Positions 1-5,381 of a stretch of DNA of 6,982 bases are shown in pieces. The position numbers were made by a program, and so were the translations under genes. The stretch is from Planctomycetota bacterium (GTDB lineage: Bacteria > Planctomycetota > Planctomycetia > Pirellulales > UBA7805), in assembly GCA_030605285.1 (NCBI GenBank), contig JAUWIQ010000101.1:1-6982 (forward strand), read 5' to 3'. The notes beneath the pieces are model-generated. The model saw only the letters and a list, made by a program, of their open reading frames with translations. It had not been told where the DNA came from and did not search any database. Position 1 is the stretch's first letter. Each line of letters begins with the position of its first letter.

Positions 1-63
1 ACCGATCGAGCCGTTGATTTAGCAAAAAGTCTTTTCATTCCTGAAGCATTGGAACCAGAGTGA
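1..63 (+). CDS. 3' end of a rightward gene, C-terminal 20 residues (partial)
   Basis: Frame 1 is open from the window edge to a TGA at 61-63 and reads TDRAVDLAKSLFIPEALEPE. The other two forward frames hit stops within about 20 bases. The residue mix (an amphipathic helix-like AVDLAKSLF followed by an acidic tail) looks like a genuine protein C-terminus. The gene would converge on the MATE gene, whose stop lies 65 nt away on the other strand. No family can be recognised from 20 residues. The stop codon sits inside an 18-bp tandem duplication, so a second in-frame TGA follows six codons later at 79-81. Coding status is inferred from openness and composition only. Confidence 0.45.
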   Translation, partial: TDRAVDLAKSLFIPEALEPE

Positions 64-90
64 GTCCCGGAACCAGAGTGAGTCCCGGAA
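51..90. repeat. 18-bp tandem duplication spanning a stop codon
   Basis: The unit GGAACCAGAGTGAGTCCC is present at 51-68 and again, identical, at 69-86, followed by a partial third copy (GGAA, 87-90). Because the unit is a multiple of three, the final codons and the TGA of the upstream gene are duplicated in frame, giving stops at 61-63 and 79-81. It looks like a recent slippage or duplication event, or part of a short intergenic repeat family. Confidence 0.9.
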
Positions 91-128
91 ATGGTGCAGC
101 CCGCCCAAAGAAATAGGGCCCAAGCATG

Positions 129-1487
129 TTATACCTGGATGCTTTTCCAGCCACCATGATAAAAGCGATAGACCACCATCAGACAGCGAACAACGAGATC
201 AATCAACATCGCATACCAGGCACCGAGGACCCCCCACTCGAAAACATCAATTGCGAGATAGGTCAAGGGAATCCGGATGCCGAGCAATCCAGCAAGGGTA
301 ATCAGTAGGGGCCAACGTGTATCACCTGCCCCGCGCAGTGCCCCCACAAGCACCATCTCAACTGCCAGGGGTAACATCGCCAGGCCCGCGATGCGCAGTA
401 ATTCCGCGGACATCTCTGCGATGTTGCTTTCTTCGGGGGTGAGGAAAAAATCAGCCAACTGCAAACCAGCGAAGAAAAACGCGATTCCCATCGTCAGCAT
501 GATCCCGCAGGCGGTCAGACAGGCCATCAGTACGCTCCGGCCTGCGCGGTGGGCATCTCCCGCCCCGAGGTATTGACCGGCAAGTGTGGCGGCCGCCATC
601 GCAAAGGCCGCACCCGGAAGAAATCCCAGCGATTCCAAACGGATAGCCACGCTATGGGCGGCGGCGGCATCGTTTCCCAGTCGATTAATGAGCGATACGA
701 ACCAGAGATTGCAGACGATAATCGAGAGGGTATTGGCTCCACCCGGGATGCTAATTTTCAGGAGCCGTCCGATCATCGCGGTGGCGGGGCGCAGCATCTG
801 GAGATTAAGGCCCAAGCCGTTGCGTCCGCGGACCAAAAGCAACAATACCAGCAGACCCCCGGATACGTAGGCGGTTGCTGTGCCAATCGCCAGACCGTCC
901 CAACCGAGATCCGGAAAGGGCCCGATTCCGATGACCAGGGTGCAGCTCACACCGATGTTTACGAGATTCACTACGGACATTACCCAGAAGGCGGTCAGCA
1001 TATCGCCAGCACCCCGAAAACAGGCAATCCCCACCCGCTGAACCATAATGGCAGGCAGTACCGGCAGGATGAAGTCGAGGTAACGGACTGCCAGCCGGCC
1101 CGCTTCATTTTCCAGGCACAGAAGTGCCACGCTGGGACGAGCGAGGAGAAGTCCCAGGCTGGTCACCACCAAGGCAATGGCGATTCCAACCAATAAGGAC
1201 TGGTTGGTAACCAGTCGAGCGCTTTCGTTATTGCCTGCACCGACGAACCGTGCGGTAATTGCGGTGGCCCCGATGGTAATAAAATCGAAGAGGCTTGTGA
1301 GAAACCAGAGTAGGTAGGCAATCAGACCGATGGCCGCCAACTCCGGTGCCTCCTTGAGAAAGCGGCCGGTCAGCCAAACATCGACCAGCATCACCATTGC
1401 AAAAAGCAGCTGCTCCGCCAGCACGGGTAGCGCTAGCCGGAGCATGGTTCGGAAGGTGCCAGCAGATTCAGTAATTGAGCGCGACAA
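129..1487 (-). CDS. MATE family efflux transporter (multidrug/Na+ or H+ antiporter type)
   Basis: An inner-membrane secondary transporter of 452 residues, the usual length for a 12-helix MATE protein. It should export a small organic compound in exchange for Na+ or H+; the substrate cannot be told from sequence. Two homologous MatE halves are visible (about residues 17-180 and 245-410). Each carries the same signature, FRGAGD at 157-162 and LRGAGDTRWP at 384-393. A conserved-type TM1 aspartate is at D36 (VDVWLTGR), and AGQYLGAGD follows at 303-311. Most of the chain is hydrophobic helices. The start at 1487 is TTG; the next candidate is ATG at 1445 (Met15). I keep TTG because the segment GTFRTMLRLALPVL resembles the usual N-terminus of the family, but no clear Shine-Dalgarno supports either. 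It begins 17 nt after the DUF1501 stop, so it is very probably co-transcribed. Family assignment is firm; the start is not. Confidence 0.95.
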   Translation of the reverse strand: MSRSITESAGTFRTMLRLALPVLAEQLLFAMVMLVDVWLTGRFLKEAPELAAIGLIAYLLWFLTSLFDFITIGATAITARFVGAGNNESARLVTNQSLLVGIAIALVVTSLGLLLARPSVALLCLENEAGRLAVRYLDFILPVLPAIMVQRVGIACFRGAGDMLTAFWVMSVVNLVNIGVSCTLVIGIGPFPDLGWDGLAIGTATAYVSGGLLVLLLLVRGRNGLGLNLQMLRPATAMIGRLLKISIPGGANTLSIIVCNLWFVSLINRLGNDAAAAHSVAIRLESLGFLPGAAFAMAAATLAGQYLGAGDAHRAGRSVLMACLTACGIMLTMGIAFFFAGLQLADFFLTPEESNIAEMSAELLRIAGLAMLPLAVEMVLVGALRGAGDTRWPLLITLAGLLGIRIPLTYLAIDVFEWGVLGAWYAMLIDLVVRCLMVVYRFYHGGWKSIQV

Positions 1488-1504
1488 GCTAGGGCAGAAG
1501 TTCG

Positions 1505-2779
1505 TCAGGCAAGGAGTTCAGGGATCGGTCGGCCACCGGCTGCAATTTTTATCGGACGTCCGTTGGTTGCCGTAAAGCGGGTCTCCAAAGAAATACCGAT
1601 ACTTTTGAGTAGGGTGGCCATCAAGTCTTCGGACGAGTAAGGCGTGGTTTCAACTTCGCTTCCATCCTGGCTCGTACTTCCAACGGCAATGCCTCGGTTG
1701 AAGGTGGAACCGCCGACGACCGCACTCCAACTGCGGGCCCAGTGGTCCCGACCGGTATCCCCATTGATTCGGGGTGTTCGTCCAAACTCACCCATCCAGA
1801 GGATGGCAACGTCATCGAGCATGCCGCGCTGACTCAGATCCGCGACCAAGGCCGCCATGGCCTGATCCATTTCGGGAAGTTTTGTCTGGAGACGATTGAA
1901 ATTATCTCTGTGGGTATCCCAGCCGCCCAGGTCCACTTCTACAAAGGGGACACCCGTCTCGACCAGCCGCCTGGCCAAGAGGCAACCGCGGCCAAAGTTC
2001 GTCTCACCATAGGCCGCACGAATATTTTCGGGTTCTTTGCGGACTTGGAACGCATTCATCTGCTCGCTGGTGAGCATCTGCTCTGTTTTTTTTACAACCT
2101 TTGCATGTTCTGCCGCTGCCGACCCACGTCGTTGGCCAATAAAACGCGACTCCAATTGCCCCAGTAATTTCATCCGGTCCCGGAGCCGATTTTGTTCTAG
2201 ATCCATCTGCAGATTACGAACACGTCCATTTGAATCGACCACAAAAGGTGCGTAGGCCATGCCTAAGAAACCGGGCCCGACACTGCTCCCCCCAACCGAT
2301 ATGAAGGGAGGAATTTCCAGGTCGGGTCTTGTCGGTTCCAACTGCTGGGCGATGACAGCACCGTAGCTAGGGTGTTCCATATTGGGGTTGGGAACGAACC
2401 CCGTATGCATATAGTAGCGACCACGGTTATGGTCGGCCTCGCGGGTACTCATCGAACGCACGATCGCCATATGATGCATCTGTTTCGCCATGCGGGGTAG
2501 GTGTTCACAGATCTGGACCTCTCCGGAAGTCGCGATTGGTTGGAATGGGCCTCCGGTTGTGCTGCCGGGCTTTAAATCCCAGAGATCGATGGTTGCCGGC
2601 CCTCCCCCCATCCAAAGTAAAATTACCGCCTTTTGATTCTTGCGTAATTCGGCAGCGCGGGCTTGTAGCGAGGAAACCAAGGTCCAGGCCGGAACCGCCA
2701 AGGCACTGCTTCCCGCGAGATGCTCCAGGAAATGGCGTCGCGACATCCCGGAAGGGGCTTTTCTAGAGGGGAAGAACAT
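1505..2779 (-). CDS. DUF1501 domain-containing exported protein (Tat signal)
   Basis: A 424-residue protein of the DUF1501 family (PF07394), related to the alkaline phosphatase/sulfatase fold and hugely expanded in planctomycetes; no reaction is established. The N-terminus has a twin-arginine signal: SRRHFL at residues 13-18, then a hydrophobic stretch LAGSSALAVPAW and a likely cleavage site near ARA-AEL (about 42). It should be exported folded. Family landmarks in order are ILLWMGGGPATIDLWDLKPG near 53-72, GGWDTH (285-290), a WMGEFGRTPRING segment (328-340) and GRDHW (343-347). Length is typical and the gene appears intact. The ATG at 2779 is preceded by AAGGA (plus-strand 2789-2793) with 9 nt spacing, a good ribosome site. 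It lies 119 nt downstream of the DUF1549/DUF1553 gene, the classic pairing, and 17 nt upstream of the MATE gene. Confidence 0.96.
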   Translation of the reverse strand: MFFPSRKAPSGMSRRHFLEHLAGSSALAVPAWTLVSSLQARAAELRKNQKAVILLWMGGGPATIDLWDLKPGSTTGGPFQPIATSGEVQICEHLPRMAKQMHHMAIVRSMSTREADHNRGRYYMHTGFVPNPNMEHPSYGAVIAQQLEPTRPDLEIPPFISVGGSSVGPGFLGMAYAPFVVDSNGRVRNLQMDLEQNRLRDRMKLLGQLESRFIGQRRGSAAAEHAKVVKKTEQMLTSEQMNAFQVRKEPENIRAAYGETNFGRGCLLARRLVETGVPFVEVDLGGWDTHRDNFNRLQTKLPEMDQAMAALVADLSQRGMLDDVAILWMGEFGRTPRINGDTGRDHWARSWSAVVGGSTFNRGIAVGSTSQDGSEVETTPYSSEDLMATLLKSIGISLETRFTATNGRPIKIAAGGRPIPELLA

Positions 2780-2823
2780 CGGAGGGATTCCTTTATTTTA
2801 TCTGTGCCACCTAGGTAGTGTAA

Positions 2824-2857
2824 TCGAAGTCGCAGCGGTCGAAGTCGAGAGGGTCGA
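2824..2857. repeat. Short 15-bp-period repeat in the DUF1549-DUF1501 gap
   Basis: TCGAAGTCG occurs at 2824-2832 and 2839-2847, with a decayed third register (TCGAC) at 2854-2858. It sits in the 119-nt gap between the two leftward genes. No hairpin or T-tract is evident in that gap, so I see no terminator separating them. Confidence 0.4.
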
Positions 2858-2898
2858 CTGTTTTGCTGGTTTTTCGCCTGGAAGCCGCTCGGATCTTT

Positions 2899-4662
2899 CT
2901 AATGCTTGAGGATAAATTCATTGGTGTTGAGCAGGGTCCACCAGACATCCTGCAGGGCATCCTCCATGCTTTGTCGATTTTTCAGTAGCTTGTTGGCCCA
3001 GCGTCGCTCCTCGGGACTTGCCTTGCGGGCCAGGGCCGCTTGGAAGAGTCGGTTGATTTTCGCAGTGGGGCGGAGTGTTGGATCGCTTGAGACCTGTTGC
3101 AAAAAACTCCCCGTCTCGGTGCTGGTAGCACGCTTTACCAAGCCCCCGTTAAAGAGCGTGAGAATTTGCGGGATCGTTCCGTTGAAGGTGTTTGCCTCGT
3201 CGTTTTCATCGGTCCCAAAAGCGAACACAAATTGCCGGAGCCAGGCCTCTTTGTCCGAATTCTGTTTTTCTAGATCGCTGCTGGTTTTATCTGCCTGGGT
3301 TGCAACCAGCAGCGACTCGTAGAGTTCCTCAGCGCGCATCTGACGGGGATAAAATCGGCTGAAACTAGGCGGATTGCCAAGCGCCGGGTCGTCCTCTGTA
3401 TTGCCCTCACCAAAACGACTGGAAAGGGAGTAGGCATCACTGAGAGCGATCCAGCGGATCAACTCCTTGAGGTCGTAGCCACGGGCACGAAATTGCTGAC
3501 TCAGATACATGAGCAATTCCGGGTGGGACGGTGGATGGTGCGGCCCCATGTCGTCAAACGGTTTAGTGAACCCAAAGCTCAGAAAATGGGCCCAGATGCG
3601 ATTGACCAAGGCAACCGGAAAATAGCCCGATTGGACGACCAGTTTGGCGAGTTCTTCACGTCGGTCGACCTCGTCAATGTATCCGCTGCGATCCAGTTCG
3701 GTACGTTTTCCATCCATGTCTGTGAAGACAGGATAAGTCGCCACGCGTACCCCATTCCGCTGGTCGTAAAATACCTCCGCCTCTTCGGGATCCTTGGTGG
3801 GACCCTGATAGTCCTGATTTTCTAGATCGATATGGGCAATGTTGCGACCCCCTTCGAAACGGCGCAGGGCCACCGCCTGCTGAAAGAAAGCATTGAGTTC
3901 CCAAAACCGCTCCTGTTTCCAGGTGTTGAACGGATGAGGATGGCACTGGGTACACTGCAAACGGACGCCCATAAAAATTTGAGAGGTTTTTGCGGTCGCC
4001 TGCGCGGCCCCTTCTTCCAATTTCATGGCCAGGAAGTTGACCGCGCCGTTGAATTGATCAACACCCGGCTTGCTCGCCCCACGAGCGCTGATCAACTCAT
4101 GCACTAGCTGATCATAGGGTTTGTTGCGGCTTAGAGATTCATGGAGGTATTGCTGCATTCCAGGGCGGTGGGTCCTCGAGTTGCGTTCGGTTCCCCCACT
4201 GCGGCCGATCAGGATATTGGTCCAGAGGGCTGTCCAGTTGCGGGCATACTCTTCTGTGTGGCTGCTTGAAAGTAAGAGATTCACAAGCCGCAATTTTTTA
4301 TCGGCTGTCATGTCATCGACAAAGGCATTGAGTTCGGCGATTGTGGGAATCCGCCCGAGAATGTCGAGGTAGACTCTCCGACACCATTTCCCATCGCGAC
4401 ATGTTGGCGAAGGAATCATTTCGTTTTCCTGCCAACTCTGCTGGAGGAGCCGGTTGATTTCGCGGACTTGGGGCGGACTGCCATCGGGAGCTGTCCCGGC
4501 CGCTGCGGAGACCCCTGCCAGAAGGATTCCCAGCGTCAAAATGAGGCTGTTGACGGGCCGCCACCAGAGAGCGCACGTTTTACGGCTTTGTGGAGTCCAC
4601 GGTGGTGCGGGCCCGCTTACAGGGAGGAGATGGGCAGGGAGGCGATGGGATTGAGACAGCAT
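2899..4662 (-). CDS. DUF1549/DUF1553 domain-containing exported protein
   Basis: A 587-residue protein with the two-domain plan found across planctomycetes: DUF1549 (PF07583, about residues 62-255) and DUF1553 (PF07587, about 325-585). The biochemical role is unresolved. DUF1549 ends in LQCTQCHPHPF (236-245), which contains a CxxCH haem-c-type motif (C237, C240, H241); the family normally has a CxQCHxHPF segment here. DUF1553 landmarks include ALVNRIWAHFLSFGF (351-365), DDMGPHHPPSHPELL (360-374) and the C-terminal WWTLLNTNEFILKH. A hydrophobic segment LILTLGILLAGVSAAAG (40-56) looks like a signal peptide, preceded by an unusually long, Pro/Arg-rich 38-residue extension. That makes the ATG at 4662 slightly suspect, but no better in-frame start precedes the hydrophobic core. 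Upstream AGGGGA gives a weak ribosome site. This form lacks the N-terminal PSD1 cytochrome domain found in the longer members. It heads a likely operon with DUF1501 and MATE. Confidence 0.95.
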   Translation of the reverse strand: MLSQSHRLPAHLLPVSGPAPPWTPQSRKTCALWWRPVNSLILTLGILLAGVSAAAGTAPDGSPPQVREINRLLQQSWQENEMIPSPTCRDGKWCRRVYLDILGRIPTIAELNAFVDDMTADKKLRLVNLLLSSSHTEEYARNWTALWTNILIGRSGGTERNSRTHRPGMQQYLHESLSRNKPYDQLVHELISARGASKPGVDQFNGAVNFLAMKLEEGAAQATAKTSQIFMGVRLQCTQCHPHPFNTWKQERFWELNAFFQQAVALRRFEGGRNIAHIDLENQDYQGPTKDPEEAEVFYDQRNGVRVATYPVFTDMDGKRTELDRSGYIDEVDRREELAKLVVQSGYFPVALVNRIWAHFLSFGFTKPFDDMGPHHPPSHPELLMYLSQQFRARGYDLKELIRWIALSDAYSLSSRFGEGNTEDDPALGNPPSFSRFYPRQMRAEELYESLLVATQADKTSSDLEKQNSDKEAWLRQFVFAFGTDENDEANTFNGTIPQILTLFNGGLVKRATSTETGSFLQQVSSDPTLRPTAKINRLFQAALARKASPEERRWANKLLKNRQSMEDALQDVWWTLLNTNEFILKH

Positions 4663-4871
4663 GAGGGAACGTTCCCCTGCGATCGGTTGGACTGGGGCCT
4701 AGGCGCACACGAGATAATAAACCCTGGAAATCAGTCGGAGTGCCGTTACGGATATTGGCGGAGAATTTTTCCCTCGGGAACCCCCAGCGGAAGCGGCGGA
4801 AATTTTTTGCCGAATTTAGGATCGCCGCCCCAAAACACCCGAAGAATTCCCCTACAAGAGGGGCCTACAAT
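4663..4871 (-). other. Leader/promoter region of the DUF1549-DUF1501-MATE operon
   Basis: Non-coding stretch ahead of the DUF1549/DUF1553 start. The best -10-like hexamer on the minus strand is TATTAT (plus-strand 4714-4719), about 50 nt before the ATG, but no convincing -35 lies at the right spacing. A small hairpin, CCCCT-ACAAG-AGGGG, occupies 4849-4863. I found no convincing protein-coding frame. Confidence 0.4.
4665..4676. promoter_or_regulatory. Perfect 12-bp palindrome just upstream of the DUF1549/DUF1553 start
   Basis: GGGAACGTTCCC is a perfect palindrome ending 2 nt before the ATG (minus strand). In the mRNA it would overlap the ribosome-binding region, so it could be an operator or a translational control element. 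It could also be chance. It does not match the Gram-positive LexA box, which needs four bases between GAAC and GTTC. Confidence 0.25.
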
Positions 4872-4909
4872 TAGTATCAATTCGATACATGTGTTCAATT
4901 ATGATACTA
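4872..4909. promoter_or_regulatory. AT-rich 38-bp dyad (operator-like)
   Basis: TAGTATCA (4872-4879) and TGATACTA (4902-4909) are perfect inverted repeats. Inside them AATT (4879-4882 and 4897-4900) flank a central ACATGT (4887-4892), giving near-continuous dyad symmetry with a 1-2 nt offset. The stretch is markedly AT-rich compared with its surroundings. It lies directly after the T-tract of the leftward terminator and upstream of the operon. On the minus strand it contains TTGAAC followed 16 nt later by TACTAA, a poor sigma-70-like pair. An operator/promoter role is inference. Confidence 0.4.
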
Positions 4910-4910
4910 C

Positions 4911-4964
4911 AAAAAGAAACAGGCGGGTCAGGATTTCCGTTTTCCTCGGGTCCTGACTCGCCTG
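4911..4964 (-). terminator. Intrinsic (rho-independent) terminator, leftward
   Basis: The arms 4920-4933 (CAGGCGGGTCAGGA) and 4951-4964 (TCCTGACTCGCCTG) pair over 14 positions with one imperfection (A-C as minus-strand RNA, G-U as plus-strand RNA) and a 17-nt loop. On the minus strand the stem is followed at once by TTTCTTTTT (4919-4911), the U-tract needed for termination. The plus-strand side has no T-run. It lies 418 nt past the phosphoesterase stop, too far to be an ordinary terminator of that gene, and fits the end of the transcript that starts near 5233. Confidence 0.65.
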
Positions 4965-5233
4965 TAATTGGGCGATTTGCATCGCCCGTTTGCCAACTTC
5001 TCTGCTCCTTAGCCTCCTCTGCTCCGCTCTGTTTGAGAATGCCTCTTCTCAATAAAGCGAATATTTCATGCCTTTATACCAGCGTTTCCAACACTGGCGG
5101 TTCCGGCCTCTTCCCACAGCCGGCCCCGAACATCTCTTGCCTCAACGCCTCTTCGTGGCCTGCTCCGGCCCCGACTCTTACAATTTCTAGTTTTTCAAAG
5201 TGGACCCAGGCTCAATAGTCGCCGCGATCCGTA
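4911..5233 (-). ncRNA. Putative sigma-54-dependent small RNA, about 320 nt
   Basis: A transcript starting about 12 nt past the sigma-54 -12 element (near 5233) and ending in the U-tract at 4911 would contain no credible protein gene but many local hairpins. In transcript order these are: GTTC/GAAC plus GGCC/GGCC (5131-5100); CCAGTGTT-GGA-AACGCTGG (5097-5079, 8 bp with one G-U and a loop of just GGA); ATAAAG/CTTTAT (5077-5052); TTGAGAA/TTCTCAA (5052-5033, 7 bp); a purine-rich unpaired linker with GGAGCAGAG twice (plus-strand 5000-5008 and 5017-5025); GGGCGAT/ATCGCCC (4987-4970, 7 bp, 4-nt loop); and the terminator. It matches no common RNA that I recognise (tmRNA, RNase P, SRP, 6S). Alternatives are a 5' leader of the DUF1549 operon with an attenuator, or a messenger for a very small peptide. 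Promoter and terminator are seen; the RNA itself is inferred. Confidence 0.42.
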
Positions 5234-5243
5234 CTTTCTAATA

Positions 5244-5259
5244 TGCAAAGAGCGTGCCA
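5244..5259 (-). promoter_or_regulatory. Sigma-54 (RpoN) promoter, leftward
   Basis: The minus strand reads TGGCACGCTCTTTGCA, an exact match to the sigma-54 consensus TGGCAC-N5-TTGCA with GG at -24 and GC at -12 correctly spaced. The start site is expected near 5233, just past the phosphoesterase-side intergenic region and pointing toward the DUF1549 operon. The element's CTCTTTG is repeated just upstream: ACGCTCTTTG occurs twice 12 bp apart, at plus-strand 5246-5255 and 5258-5267. Activation would need an AAA+ enhancer-binding protein; planctomycetes are known to carry rpoN and such activators. No other good match was noticed in the window. Confidence 0.72.
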
Positions 5260-5282
5260 AAGAGCGTTCTTTCCGGCAGCGA

Positions 5283-5316
5283 CCCCAGGCGGTCCCCTGA
5301 AGTCCGGTTCCTGGGG
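5283..5316. promoter_or_regulatory. Inverted repeat upstream of the sigma-54 promoter, possible activator site
   Basis: CCCCAGG (5283-5289) and CCTGGGG (5310-5316) are perfect 7-bp inverted repeats 20 bp apart, centred about 66 bp upstream of the expected start site. Enhancer-binding proteins of sigma-54 systems bind dyads upstream of the promoter, so this is a candidate site. No T-tract follows on either strand, so it is less likely to be a terminator for the phosphoesterase gene. The symmetry is seen; the role is a guess. Confidence 0.3.
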
Positions 5317-5381
5317 CGGCGCCCGAATGCCCGGCAAGGCCCCCTCACCGCGCAGGCAGGGAACATGGCAGGGCGAACCTG

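Noticed and set aside
549..1196. A 215-codon rightward frame opposite the MATE gene.
   Set aside because: Composition is that of an antisense shadow (rich in His, Gln, Arg, Gly), while the opposite strand encodes an intact MATE protein.
4920..4964. The large inverted repeat considered as the end of a mobile element or a REP/MITE unit.
   Set aside because: No partner copy, target-site duplication or transposase is visible in the window, and the minus-strand U-tract makes a terminator the simpler reading.
4852..5052. A 66-codon leftward frame reading through the terminator hairpin.
   Set aside because: It starts at TTG without a ribosome site and crosses a 14-bp terminator stem plus the AT-rich dyad.
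5074..5211. A protein-like minus-strand frame of 45 codons (ending PEPPVLETLV), continuing upstream past a TGA at 5212-5214 toward the phosphoesterase stop; it includes a 19-codon ATG frame at 5074-5133.
   Set aside because: It has no start codon before the TGA-bounded open part except an internal TTG/ATG, it overlaps the predicted hairpins, and its openness can be explained by a purine-rich, G-rich strand. I keep it only as an alternative to the RNA reading; a conserved translation in relatives would revive it.
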